Shown: positions 14,703 to 28,024 of the stretch, one piece after another
How the letters are laid out: every line of letters begins with the position of its first letter
How positions within the stretch are numbered: position 1 is the first letter of the stretch
Source: Tyto alba
Lineage: Eukaryota; Chordata; Aves; Strigiformes; Tytonidae
DNA: 64,000 nt
Direction of reading: 5' to 3'
Assembly: GCF_018691265.1 (NCBI RefSeq)
Contig: NW_024881327.1
Location: 25,537,936 to 25,601,935, forward strand
Made by a program: the position numbers and the translations under genes
The notes under the pieces: model-generated
What the model saw: only the letters and a program-made list of their open reading frames with translations
The model's database searches: none
Told to the model about the DNA's origin: nothing

Positions 14703-17700
14703 TTTTATGCATCTATGGTCTTGTTTTAACACTCACAACAAAATATTGAAAGTAGATCAACAACTGTGCTGTCAAACAAGGCATATTTTTGTTCAGAGGA
14801 AGGAAGAGACTTCTTCCTAAGTTTTGCGATCATTAGAGCTAATTATTCTTTTCTTGCCTTCCTTCTGCCTTTGGAGTGACTTTCAAGGTGGGATATGTTT
14901 TGTAGTTGTTCACAGCATGATGGACACTTAAGGGATCTGGAAATACACTCAGCTGTGCACAAAAGGAAAATATTCTAAATATAGACTCTTCCATAGTTAA
15001 ATTCTTCCTGCTGGACTTAAATTAATCTTGTTTTAAAAAGAGAAGGATCCTGTACACTTCCCATCATCAGATCCAACCGTAAGTGCAGTTTACATAAAAT
15101 GCAAAAGAGCAGAAATCCCAATGGAGATTGGAGCATTTTCTTGAGAAAACGTTGCCAGTTTCTAATCCAAATGGAGTACGACACAGAGATGAAACTGTAT
15201 TGTCAAGCAGCCCACGTCACTTAACAGCAACCTTGATGGCTGACAATGCAAGCACCTGGGCAGAAAAGAATAGGCATTTCTGAATGTGGATTTGACATAA
15301 AACTGTATGTTGGGGTGTATGTTTTCCACCATAGGCAGCAAGCTGCAAAATGCTGGCAAGCAAATACCCTCTCCATGGAGCCTGATGAAGTTGCAGCCAG
15401 CATGTGGAGCAGGAAGAAGATGGGCTGCAGATGCCGGGGAATACAAGACTTCTACTTACTTTTTAACTCTCCTCATTTTGTTTTAAATTTTTGTTGTTAT
15501 TCATCATGTAGAAATATCTGAAGCTCAATGTTTCTAGTCCCTGTGCAGAGCTGGGGGTCCTGGCTCAGCCTCAGCTGCTGCAGTGGGCCCTGTGGTCCTC
15601 CTGGGCTACCCTCACATCACTGTGCTCTGACACCTAGTGGCCACGAAACAAAAAAGATGGGGTTCTTTTGAGCTCCACAGCATGCATTGAACCGGCCGTT
15701 TATGTCAGCAAATTGTTCCTCTAAGAAAAATGGCGTAAGGCCTTCCTTTCATGAGCTGTAGAATGCAGCTGGCCAGTTTCAAGCGCATGAATGTTTCCCC
15801 TGAGCAAGACATGTCACTGGATATTTTAAAAGATAAATTACCAGTTAAATGGGAAATATTGTACCTGTGGAAAATGGTTAGGGAACATGAGGAAGCTATG
15901 CAAAAAGAAAAAAATATCCCTGAGTAAAGTTTATTCCATGTTGTGCCGTGGCAGTTGAGTTTTGAGACCAGCCTCTGTCTGGGGTTGAAGATGGAACAAA
16001 ACCATGTGAGGAAAGCCTGTTTCCTTGGCACTTTCCAAGATAAAAGTCTGTATCTCTGTTGGGTAAAGTCAGTGTTTGAGTCATAGCTCTCTACAGAATT
16101 ACCTGGTAAAAAAGGAGTCACTCTACGTGAGTGCAAGTGAAGATCTTGAGTTTCCAACCCTGGAAACCAATGCTCACCATCTACTATGGATTATCACAGT
16201 GAGCACTGACCTTTTTCATGTGCCATAAAGACACTGACCTATATGCTATTTTGCCAGATCCATGATGAACGAATCCAGCTGAGGAAATCCTTCTGCTAAT
16301 TCTGTCTTCTGCCACCCAGTGCCATGCTGTGACTTAAATGCTTAAATCTGAGGCACAGTTAACACACATGGAGGCTTTATTCTATGAACATGTGAATTGA
16401 AACAACCCTTTCTAGCTCTGGTGCCATCCCATCTCATTTTAGGAGGAGCTAGGTAAGAAAAGTCTCATTTTCAGTTTTCTTTTTGCATTCCCAGATACTT
16501 TGCAAGTGAAGGCACTTTTTCAAGTGTACCTTGATATGAGTCAGTCTCTTCTACTCACTAGGTTGGAATGGGATTTATTTCTGTATTATAAGGCTGAAAA
16601 AATTTCATATGTGTATCTTCTATGAAGAAGGCAGGTAATTCAGGAAGGCATCCCAAAGAATTGTAAATCCGCAATCCTTTACTGGCCATATGCAGAATGA
16701 GGAGGTAATAAGGAACTTTGTTATTGGGCAGGAACTGATTAAATAGGGAGTTGCTAAGAATGATTTCATAGGATCAAATTCTGCTGGCTTCAGACCAGCT
16801 TTTGTCCAGATGCTTTCTCCTACTCCTCTTCCTTAGCAAGTGCTGAGTTGATGAGTGATACAGGCTTTTCGAGTTTTCTGAAAGTCCCTATTGTTGCTGT
16901 CAGTCAAATCATCAATCCTTTCTTCAATCCTTTGTGAAAAAAAAAAAACAACAGATGCAGCTTAATTTAAGTTCATGTCGTATTGAGTTTGTAAATGAAA
17001 TTATTATGTTTTAAAATGGGTATTTCTATTTTTTTGGATCTTTCCTCTTCTGTTTCATATGTGGGAGAAGATAAAAAGGTAATGTTCGCCCTTTTCCATT
17101 CGTTGCAATTCATGAGTCTTTAGTTGGGCTGGATTTCATGATCCTCACATGTGATCCCTTCCCTACAGTTCCTCCTTCCTCCTCTGCCCTGATAAAATTA
17201 GGTTTTTATCCTCTTCTGAGCTGACACTTTTTAAGTATTCTTTGGATATGCTTCTGTACTGCCACCAACATTTCCTCTGCCAAGTGCATAGTCCAGCACT
17301 CATTTCAGATGTTGAAGGGATCTTTGTGGTTTCTCTCATCAGCCACTGTACTTGTTCAGCAGTTATTTTCTTGAAAAATCTCATCCCATATCAAAGTAAG
17401 AAATGTTAAAATAATCAAACAGTTCATAGTTCCGCTGCTGCCATTTAGGTGTATAGGCCTGAAGATCCTTTTTCACAGAGCTGGGTGTGCACCACTGCTC
17501 CTGTTTTGCACCCAGGGAGCATGTGACAGTGACAAGTGTGTCCAAGCACGCATGGAGGTGAGATCCCTGAGCTGCAGTCCCGTGCCCTGACTGCTCCTGG
17601 TGCCCCAGCATACCCCAAGCTAGCTAGTCCTGCTTCTGGGCAAATTAAAAGAAAAAATTAAGTTGGGCAAACTATTCCTCTTGAACCTGCTCTTTCTGGT

Positions 17701-20690
17701 TTAAGATGAGTGAGGGCCAGCCATTAGCAGGTTATCTGAATGACAGCAGCATAACCATTGCTCTGCAGGAGCTGCTGGTGCTCATGCTATGCCTCTGCAG
17801 TAAACAGGAGTAACTTGCTCCACTTTGGAGTTGCCACGGGGAGAGAGCTTGATCCTGTGGTGAGGTAGGTTGATACTCTGTCTTGGCAGTGTTTTAGAGT
17901 TAAAGTTGCTTTCTCTATGTCACACCTTGCTCAGGAGTGTGTGCATACCCTCAGTGTGGTGCTGGCAATAGTCAGGATATCTAAAAAACTTTCCATGTCA
18001 GGAAAATCTGCTGGTGAAAAAGATACACTTAGAAGGATACTTGAGTTGTTCTTTATGAAAAATATCCATGATAATTTAAGATTGGGGCCAAATGACAATG
18101 AACATGAAGGGAACGCCCAGTCCAGCTACCTGCCAGAGCTACAATATCTGCAACAGCTCTTCCTCATGAAAACAGCTGAAATAGTTTATCTAGGACAACT
18201 TCTCTTCCTCACAACAGCTGATTGTATGGTCTATAATTTCTTTCTGAAGGTGTGAAAGGTTTTCATGCCTGACTAGTTCAAGGTCAGTGGATGTTAAAGC
18301 TCATCAAGAGGATAAGGGAGAAGCCTTGTGCAATTTTATCTTTCCCACTGTTTTGCTGCTCATTTTTCATTTATCTCTGTTCTTCAAAGCAGCACCTCTC
18401 AGCACCTCCTGGGAAGCAGAGAGCGTGGGGAGCTCATCCAAGGGCTGCACCCAAGCTGTCTCCTCTGTAATCCTGGTGGCCCACTGGATTCAGATGGATA
18501 ATGGGAGTAATGTTAACTCACCTTCAGCTGGGAGACCAATGCGATTAATTTTTGTGATATTCTCAGCAAAGTTAATATACAAACATGTGAAGTAAATCAG
18601 AGTTGCACAATGCACAGAGTTAATGCATACAGTATCATCACCACGGTTTTCCAAGGTTATCCCACTTACCCAGAATAAACATTCACATCTGAGAAAATAA
18701 ACTCTATAATGCTAATAATAAATAAATAAAAGACAGCAGGTTTCTGGGCTCTTTAACCTCTATTACAAAGGCTCATTTGAAGTGTACCTCCAAATCAAAA
18801 TCAATGCACCTAAAAAAAATCACATCCAGAATCTAAAAGCTGATTATCTGTATGGTTTCAATGAAGAAAACCTCTTCCTTCCAAGCCTTCACAGAAGCTG
18901 CTTCCACAAAACCAGAGCTAATTTGAGTGCATTTTGCATGGGCTTATACAGAGACATTTGCTGCAAGCTGCTCCCAGTTAGTCCTCAAGTAACTTTCCAT
19001 TGCTGAGACATCTTCAGAAAGCTTTTCTTATGCAATAATGCCACTGTTTTGCTTATCTTTAATTGTGACAGTCCTTCTGTTACAGTGCTTATGAACTCCG
19101 TACAGTCTGTACTCTGACACTGAATGCTATTTTCAAGACTTTCAAAGTTTCATAGTGGTTAAAGCCAAAGGATCCTGATGACTTTTAAGCTCTGTCTTGC
19201 TTTACACAATGCAGCCATGCATCTGGTGGTAGTGGCAGGGTTAGAAAACCCTAAAAATTGTAATTGTAACACCTTGTGTCTTCACTGAGTACTCCCTCAC
19301 CCATTTCAAACTGACATTTATGCAGACTGAGGTATTATCTTACTCAGCGGCTAGGCATGTATTTTATCACCCAAAACCACAGGTAATGCTTTCATTTTAA
19401 AGGAATTAAAGCTGTATGTTACTTTCCCAAGTCTCTATTAGCATGTGTAATAGAGCATTAGTAATTTAGAGATGTAAGAAATTTACTGTCATATCACTGT
19501 TCTGCTGTACAAATTAGACACTTAATGAGCAGTTGGTTCTTCCTGTTGCCACAAATATATTTATCTGGTTGTATCTTTACAGTTAGCCATTTTTTAACAG
19601 GCATTTCTAATCAAATAATAACAAGATTATTAAAGGAATTCCTTTATCAATTCAAGGTGGCATAATTACTTTCCAAGAACATAAAATATTAAAGTTTAAT
19701 TATTTTTTAGTGTAGCAGAAGCTCTTCCTAACTAATTGACTCTAGGTTTTTTCAAACCTGAAGCCCATGGCTCTACACAACTGTGGCGCTATCCTAAAAA
19801 CTTATCTGGCATTTCTACCAAGCTGTTCCAGGGGTGCCTTTTTTGAAGGCCAGCTGCTTCAATCCCTACTAATTCAGCATCAATCTGTGTGCAAAGTCAG
19901 CAGTGGCTCCTGGGGCCCATGTAGGCTATTCTGTGTTTGCATGCATGTTTGTGTGTGTATGTACGTATACTATGCATGGATTATCAGTTAAATATGTATT
20001 GACATACAGTGTAGGCAGTAAAAACTAAGGCCAGAGCTTGAACGTTGTCCCTGAATTTCTCTTTTCCCTCCTGTGTTCTGATCCCTGCTGCTAGTTTACT
20101 GCAGGAAGCTATACACTAATCAGCCTGTAAAATGCTGCTCTGGGGGAGATGGTGATCCCAGCTGCAGGCTGGTGCAGATAATAGACTTGCCTCACTTGAC
20201 AAAAAGATAAAAGAGTGCATTTTGTTCCTCATTATTTTACTGGTTTGGGGAGGTGGGTTCTTTTCCCCTCTTGTTTAAACAACATAAACAACACCAAGTG
20301 TCATGACAGGAGTGGGAGCCTGTTGATTCAGCCCTATAATTAGAAAATTTCCATGCATGAGGCAAAAGAGGTGTCTTCAGGCCACTTCCTGACCCACTCG
20401 TCCATAGATCAAAAACCCAAGTAAGCTACAGATAAGAAATGAATCCTGCTCTATACTGCTAATTGAGCCTTATTTTCTGCTGCAGCCAGGGGCTGCCTGG
20501 TGTGGCACTTTTGCCTAGGCACCTCATTGTATCATCAGTGAATTTGAAAGAGTAGCAAGAAAAAAAAGCTGATGTCCTTTTGGGGCCAAGCATTTTTTTA
20601 TTTCTTCCTTTGGTCTTCTTTCTTAACCAGTGTCACTCTATGGATGCAGCATAACACCACAGGAGACAACAAACTTGCACTCATATTGCG
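14703..20690. other. Intergenic DNA, nothing recognised
   Basis: AT-leaning sequence between the CR1 relic and the pentanucleotide array. The 150-codon minus-strand frame at 15705-16157 has no recognisable domain. A GT/ATGT-rich stretch lies near 19940-19975. Confidence 0.55.
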
Positions 20691-20696
20691 AAGTCT

Positions 20697-21233
20697 CCTC
20701 CTCTCCTCTCCTCTCCTCTCCTCTCCTCTCCTCTCCTCTCCTCTCCTCTCCTCTCCTCTCCTCTCCTCTCCTCTCCTCTCCTCTCCTCTCCTCTCCTCTC
20801 CTCTCCTCTCCTCTCCTCTCCTCTCCTCTCCTCTCCTCTCCTCTCCTCTCCTCTCCTCTCCTCTCCTCTCCTCTCCTCTCCTCTCCTCTCCTCTCCTCTC
20901 CTCTCCTCTCCTCTCCTCTCCTCTCCTCTCCTCTCCTCTCCTCTCCTCTCCTCTCCTCTCCTCTCCTCTCCTCTCCTCTCCTCTCCTCTCCTCTCCTCTC
21001 CTCTCCTCTCCTCTCCTCTCCTCTCCTCTCCTCTCCTCTCCTCTCCTCTCCTCTCCTCTCCTCTCCTCTCCTCTCCTCTCCTCTCCTCTCCTCTCCTCTC
21101 CTCTCCTCTCCTCTCCTCTCCTCTCCTCTCCTCTCCTCTCCTCTCCTCTCCTCTCCTCTCCTCTCCTCTCCTCTCCTCTCCTCTCCCTCTCCCTCTCCTC
21201 TCCTCTCCCTCTCCCTCTCCCTCTCCCTCTCCC
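20697..21233 (+). repeat. Very long (TCTCC)n pentanucleotide microsatellite
   Basis: About 485 bases are an uninterrupted pentanucleotide run, roughly 97 units, from about 20,700 to 21,186. The last 50 bases change to mixed TCTCC and TCTCCC units. The plus strand is pure pyrimidine and the minus strand pure purine (GGAGA). It creates long open frames reading LLSSP or EERRG that are not genes. True length may differ from the assembly. Confidence 0.98.
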
Positions 21234-22926
21234 AAGATTATTCTGCCCAAATTAATAGCAGTAGAAAGATCTGCCAACCAACCCAATGAAATATTGCTGT
21301 TGGAGCTTCTCTACTCAACGTCTTTCTTGCTGGCACAATCCCACCAGATAAGCACCTCTCTTCTTGCTAAGGCCTCTGCTGTCCTCTCCAACTGGTCCCC
21401 GTATGCTGCAAATGCAGAATATGCAAACTCAAATAGCAGCCAGCAATGTCAATCATGTGACCAGTTTTTGGTATTAAAGGCATATTAATGTCAGACTGTT
21501 TTAAAGTCCGGCTGCTTGGGGCTGGGGTGAGGCAGACTGGTTCACTGCAGCTGTTTATAGGTACCCAAGGAGGATAGGGCAGGAGAGTTTTATTGGCATC
21601 GGCATCTGATCTGACTGATGAGCTTGACATCTTAATTCTCGTGAAAAGTGCTACAGGCTCTTCAGCAAGAATGTGAGGCCAAGATCTTGGTCCTGCAGCT
21701 CTGCCGAGCATGTGTACAACCTTCTCACAAGTGAGAGAGCTAAGATCGTCTGTCAACAGCTCTGTCCCATAATGTGCTGAGAAGTCTGGCGCACTTCCAG
21801 GGCTAATTTTAAGCATATGAGTAGCCTCTTTCAAGTCAGTGAGAGCACCAGAGTGAGCTGCTGGCTCCGGAGAAGGATGCTTGGGCACTGGTATGTCTGG
21901 ACCCCAAGGATCCAGGGACAGTGCCACTCCAAATTATGAGCTCATGGGTTGGCAACCCAGGCTCAGCCATCCCCTTCCCTACATGCACACTCCCAGGGCC
22001 TATTAGCTAGTGCCAGGGTCACTGGGCTGCTTATATTGCAATAGGATTTCCAATACTGCCTGGTCAAATCCCAAGCACCATATGACAAGCATATGGAATA
22101 TGTCGTTTCTTGTATTTTTGCAGTAACCAGCCACACTTCCAGATGTTTGAGAGTCCAGGCTGGCAGCTGCCAGGAAAAAAGGCTATTGCACACCTACAGA
22201 TAAATCGCACTATATGTGCCAGACTTACTGTGCTTGTGCTGTGCTGTGCTGTTAATCTGGGTGTGCACAGGCCTGTACAGATGCAAATGTGTTTGTCTGA
22301 GAGGAAAATATAGTGAGAACCATGACACGGGTCTCTAAAAACCTTAGTATAATGAACCTGGGCAATAGTAACGTCTTTGATTCTGTGGGGAACTCCTAAT
22401 ATTTACCAAGGAAAACACCCAAAACAACACCAAAATGTTTTACAACATTATTGCCTCTTTTTGCTTGGCTTGAATGATATGAGTCTGTAATTTTATGTAG
22501 ATGTCATATAAAGCACATTTTTAGCAGTCAAAGAGTTTAACAGCTTTCAGCTGTTACTATTGCACTTATCTATTGAAATGTTCCTGGAGATGTACAATTA
22601 TTGGAAGACTAATTTAGTTTCAGTTTGTGGAATTTCCTAATGAAGACTGTATCTTCAAAATCTATACTGTATGCCCGTCTTTTATCCAAAGCACTCATTA
22701 TCTCAGTGAAGAGCATGTCTATTAGAGAGCAACACTTACATGCAGAACTCTTGTTATCTAAGCACATTTAACTAGTTAAATTCCATGTCTTCAATGTCAG
22801 CCAGATAAAGAAGGCTGCTATATATTTAGGTCACAGCCTGCAGAAAATTTTTTATCAAAATAAAGTATCATATGGGACCCTGCTTCATTAAAAATGTCTC
22901 ATTCTTACCCAGCTTTTTCAGATTCC

Positions 22927-22966
22927 CATATAACCTAGTGATTTTTTATATAACCTAGTGAGTTTT
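22927..22966. repeat. Tandem duplication of TATAACCTAGTGA
   Basis: Two copies of ATATAACCTAGTGA are separated by a T-rich spacer. Confidence 0.8.
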
Positions 22967-25900
22967 AGAGTGATGCCTCCCCAGATTTCTATCTGTGCTT
23001 TGTTTCTCTTCTTCCTAACTCTTTTCTAGAAGATGTAGCTTCTTTCCCTTTCTATATGAGCAGTAATATTAACATTATTGACCAGTCAAACGTGCCAGAA
23101 GGGTACTGGCAAATGACGGAATGATTGGTGCCCCATATTATGTTGAACCAGGAAACTATTGTGCTTATCAAATTGATTAATTAAAATTATTAATTTCTGC
23201 TCATGTTCTTTTCTATGAACTAACCTGATAAATATGTTGGCTACATTGAAAATACTCCTTCAGAAGCATTTTGCTCTCTTCTTCAAAACACCAATGCAGG
23301 GCTGAGCATCTTTCAAAACTGAAGGGTCCTCCAGGCAGTCACATGGGTTTGTTGGTTGCTTTTGTTTTGGTATTTTTCTTCTTGTGAGGTGTACCATAGT
23401 GCTACCTGAAGAGGTTTATTTAAATTCCTCTTGCTGCTTCAGAGGCTATGAATTAAAAAATCAAACCAATCCATACAGATTACAGTCAAATTGTTGACAG
23501 TTATGAATCAGAACCAAATGCTTTCTTTAGAGGTGCTAAATTTACAACAAGTAGAAATTCAGGAACTTCCGTTATCGATGAGGAAGCCCAGGAACAATAG
23601 CTCTTTCCTGTAAGTATCAGTAAAGTGATGACTAAACAGGCACTCAATAGCCAGACAGTAAGCAAGGCTACCTCCAGTGGGCATGCACTGAAGATAAGGA
23701 TAGCTGCTGAAAAAGATGGTGAAAATGCCACCCTATTTATTAAAATTTCCTACCATATTCCAAGAAGGAGAAAGTGACTACAAAGCCATCAACAGACAGT
23801 AACTGCTGGTAAAGTTCAGCAAGGTTATTTGGTAATAAAATATAACCCCACACAGTCCAAGCCTCCTGTGCAGCTGTATCACAGCTGCATTTCAAATTAT
23901 GGTTGGGAAAAACAACCGTTGCCTTCTGCATCAGTCTTGTGGACTGCTGGAGACACTGATTTTCTGGTTCACCTAGACCTTTCCTTCACCCATCAGTTCA
24001 CCTCCTCATGTCAGCCTGTCAGCCATTCCCTCATCCCAGGCTTCAGCGACCCGGTGCCAGTCACCCTACCAGAGGTGGCCCTCACCATGAGCGTGAAATC
24101 ATCAGTTGCTTTCACTTAGTAAAATGAAGATTACAAGGGCTATGCCTGGAGAATATAATCTTGCTAAGCACTTAATGGGCCCATGCTGACTCTTGAAGGC
24201 CTCTTTCTCTCCAGGCAGGAGCAGATATGGGCTGTTACCATGGGTCAGAGACAGCAGCATCCTGTCTTTTGTGAGTAAAGCAAGTCTCAAGGCCACGGGA
24301 GCCGCTCGGTGGGGATCCAGCTAGTGCAAGAAGGAAAGCAGGACCTCCAGGCTGCAGTGTGGGTGGTGTTTCTTAGGAGCAACATGAGGTGAATTTGGGC
24401 AAGCCTGTGTTTGTGCAGTTCTGGGGAGAATTTTAGTAGAATATGTGTTAGAGTAAGACCCTAATTAGAATAACTGCAGTTATTTCCATCCAGATCAGTT
24501 GTATAAAATACTCTTTTGGTGTCACAAAGGATGAAGTAGTTAAGAAAACCCAAATTTATTTAATTCCTCTGAATCCTGCCCTCTCGTCATGACTTTTCTC
24601 AGTTCTTGATGATTTTAATGATGACTACATCTTTCCTCACATTCTGAGGATCTCCTTCTGGCCCAGCCCATGTTACTGGTTATGCCCAATCCTATGTGTA
24701 CACGCATGTTCCTGCTTCAGGCACTCTTCTGATGTTCCTAGCATGACAGCAAGCAGCTTTTATTCAGAAACAAAGATACGTGAGTTCATTGGAAAGACTT
24801 GCTGAACTTGGTCCATTATTTCCTGGAGAAATGACCGGTAAACAGATTTATTTGTCATAAATTTTTAGCTGAGTGATTCCTGCAGATAACTTTTGGCTGC
24901 AGACCATTTGCAAATAGTTCACAATTAATATTGGAGGCCTGAGATGGTTTGCTCTAGGTTTCATGAGAAATTTCTGCTCTTTCGGTTCAATGAATATGAC
25001 TCTTAGAATCAGGTTTCTTGTAGAAATTCTTGAGTGTATAAAATCCCTATTTACTTTCTGCAGATTCTTTGTATTGTATGGTTGATCCTGCCAGGGGCTT
25101 AGCACACAGTCTATGCTCCAAAAAACAACTTATACCTGTGCTTAACTTTAAGGGCAAGATTAGTTCCCCAGAAGTCAAGCCAAAGTTAATTTGAGCACGT
25201 GTAAGAGGAAGAGCAGTAAAGTTGGTTTAGGATTATATGATCGTGAAAGAATGTGTGTCCCTTCTTTGTTCTAAAAATAATGCCACAGCACTAGTCTTGT
25301 TCCTGACCTGGCCCCATGCTTGTGGCAGCTCTACCCCTGCTCAGCCACTCCCTGCCTGCCCCACTTTTCTGCTCAGTACCCAAACCACAGTGGCTCTGGG
25401 AGAGCTGTGTTCCTTGACCCCTGAGGCCTCTTCACCTTCTCCATCACAGCTAAAACACTGCGTCCCACCACCCCCTGTCAGCATGAGACAAGCCCTGGTT
25501 GGGTCCAAGCAGAGTAATTTTGAGACGTTTGAGACACAACTTCATTCTCATGCTAAGCTAAAGGAAAGGGCATGCCATAGTGATAAAAGCCCTCTATTTA
25601 TAATAGTCTTTTCCACAGCTCTTTCTTCTCTTGGTGAAGGATCACACCACACAGTAGCTATTTTTGTATTGCATGAAATATGACTTTATTTTTCTGGAGT
25701 TGGTAGAAAAAATTACCAAAGCAACAACCTGTTTTGAAGGGGGCTGTGGTTTGTCTTAAGGACAGTGACATTATGAAGAGTCTAAGGTCAAAAAGACAGT
25801 GTTATAAATTTGAAATGCCAAATATTTACAAAACAGTGAGATCTTCTGCAGCTCTGTAGGATGAACAAGCCTTAAGTTTCAGAAATGCTTCTTGCTTTAC

Positions 25901-27993
25901 AAAAGCCTGTATAGACTGGGCAGAGCTTTCCAGGGACTTGCTTTGCATCACGAACACCAGTCTTTGCTTCTCCTCTCTGCATTATAGCATATCTAGGGCC
26001 AAGAATAGTGCTTTTGAACATTGACATCTTTATGTTTGTTAACATTTGAGAATTGCTGGGAGAATTTAATGAAGAAAGGCCATCCCATAAACAGCTGCCT
26101 TCCACTTGTCATCTCTTCTAATTGAGCTGCCCATTGGATAACCTCTTCTCTCATCCCTCAAAGGACAAAGAAGTTGATATAAATGGAGATGATTTCAGTA
26201 ACTTTGAAGAAATTACACCAGTTTATACCAGATCCATCTTTCTCCCACAATAATTCTCTTCCTTCAGTATAAGTGAAAACTTGCCCTTTCCTAAAACTGA
26301 TCACCTCAAGAAGGCATCTCATGATGGACATTATAAAACCATATAGGAGCATGCTGTGGTCTGGAGCCCAGTACAGAAATACCCAGGCTAGGTGTGACCA
26401 ACCTGGGAACAAGGATGCTTCTGGAATCCAGCTAGAAGTCCTCTCCTGTGGCTGTGCATGCAGACATGCTCACCAGGAGGTGGTCTGGAGCATTTTGCAT
26501 CATACTTCATCCATGACACAACCCAAAGATGCTGGGTCTTCCCTAACTGCCACCTGGAACTACTAATTCCAGAGCTGCAGGATAAACACTTGAATAATGT
26601 TCCAGAAACTTAGCTTTCTACTCCTGGGTAAAACTCCTTGATCCAGTGAATCATCCTTCAGCCGTTCTGTGTGGGAACAATGGTCACACATGTGTTCATG
26701 GATCCAATTTCTGTTACAGCTGGATAGATGGCCACAAATCCTGCTATGGTGGCTGGTGTAGCAAGAGACCATATTGGCCCATTTTGTCTAAGTCTGGGAG
26801 ACCAGACATCCTGTGTTGGTGCAGATAGTCCAGACGTGCAGAACTTTCCAAACGCTTCAACAAAAGGCTTTGCACTTCTATCTAGTCTTCGTGTTTCACG
26901 GGGATGCGAGATTTTCCTGGTCTCTCCCTTTTGATCCGCAGCCCTGGGAACTCATCATTCATCACGCTGCCGCAGGGAGGTGGGGAATGGGGGCTGCCCT
27001 GCTCCTGCCTGGTGTGGTGGGGTGGAACAACCCAGCAGGGGCACGGCTTCGTGCAGGAGAGATCCCTGTTTCCTGTTTGTCCCCTTTTCAAAAGAAACCT
27101 AATCCAACAACAAATAAAAACCTCGTTATGACCTTTAGATTTAGGACTGACTTAACACTGAAGCAGAACTTAATTTTCCCTTTCCAAATGTGGTCACCTG
27201 GGTGATGACTGAAAATGCTGGTGTTGCAATAGAGAAAGTCTGCCCTTGTCTTTTCTCTGTTAGCAATCAGAGGGCTTTGGACTTCAAACTCCAAGAACGT
27301 CAGCCTATCCTCTTCTGCAAAAGCTATTTCTATTAATAAATACATAAAATTAAGGGAGAGCTTGGGGTCCCATCATTCCATCTCAGCGTGCAACAACAGT
27401 TGTGAGTAAGACCCATGTGAAAAATAAGTCCTCACAGCTGCTATCCTGTTAACTTTAGCTACTTTGTTATTTTGTCTAAGTTGTCAAAATGTTCATTTCC
27501 TGATGTCTGGGAAACTGGCTGAGCAGCATCTACAGTGCTGGGCTCTGCTGCTTGCTCCTGAGATAGAGGGAGGCTGGATACGAGAGTGCTGGCCCTCAGC
27601 AAGCCATAATGCAAAGAAAGGGCTGCTCTTAGTTCCTCAGCAGCAATTTTATCTTATCTGCACACATTGCTCTTTCCAAATCAAGACCAGCCTTTTCATT
27701 ATTATAAACAACTGGAGAGTGGGAAAATATTCCCTGAGGCAAGAAGCAGCACTTGAAGTAAAGTGCTGTAATGGATGCTGTAGCACGCAGCAAAATTAAT
27801 CACTCCTGAAGACATAGTCCTGTTTTCAGTGCAAAAGTCACTCTTGCCCCAAATGATACACAGCCTGGTGTCAACTCTCTGAGTTCAATGAGACCATATT
27901 AGAAGGACAACATGTTGACTCACAGCTTTTAATCACGTAAGGCTCAACCTCATGAGGTGCTGCAGCTGAGTATCCCAGCTGCAGTCCCATAGT

Positions 27994-28024
27994 GCATGTC
28001 AGCGTAGTGCATGTCAGCCTCAAA
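27994..28024. repeat. 15-base tandem duplication
   Basis: TAGTGCATGTCAGC occurs twice head to tail. Confidence 0.8.

Noticed and set aside
20697..21233. Possible CRISPR-like array
   Set aside because: The unit is five bases without spacers in a vertebrate genome. It is a microsatellite.
20572..21289. Open frames of over 200 codons on both strands across the pentanucleotide array (LLSSP and EERRG repeats)
   Set aside because: A five-base repeat without stop codons opens all frames. These are artefacts of the microsatellite.
21367..21927. 186-codon minus-strand open frame
   Set aside because: No recognisable domain, no clear splice or promoter context and no homology that I recall. One frame of this length is expected by chance in 64 kb.
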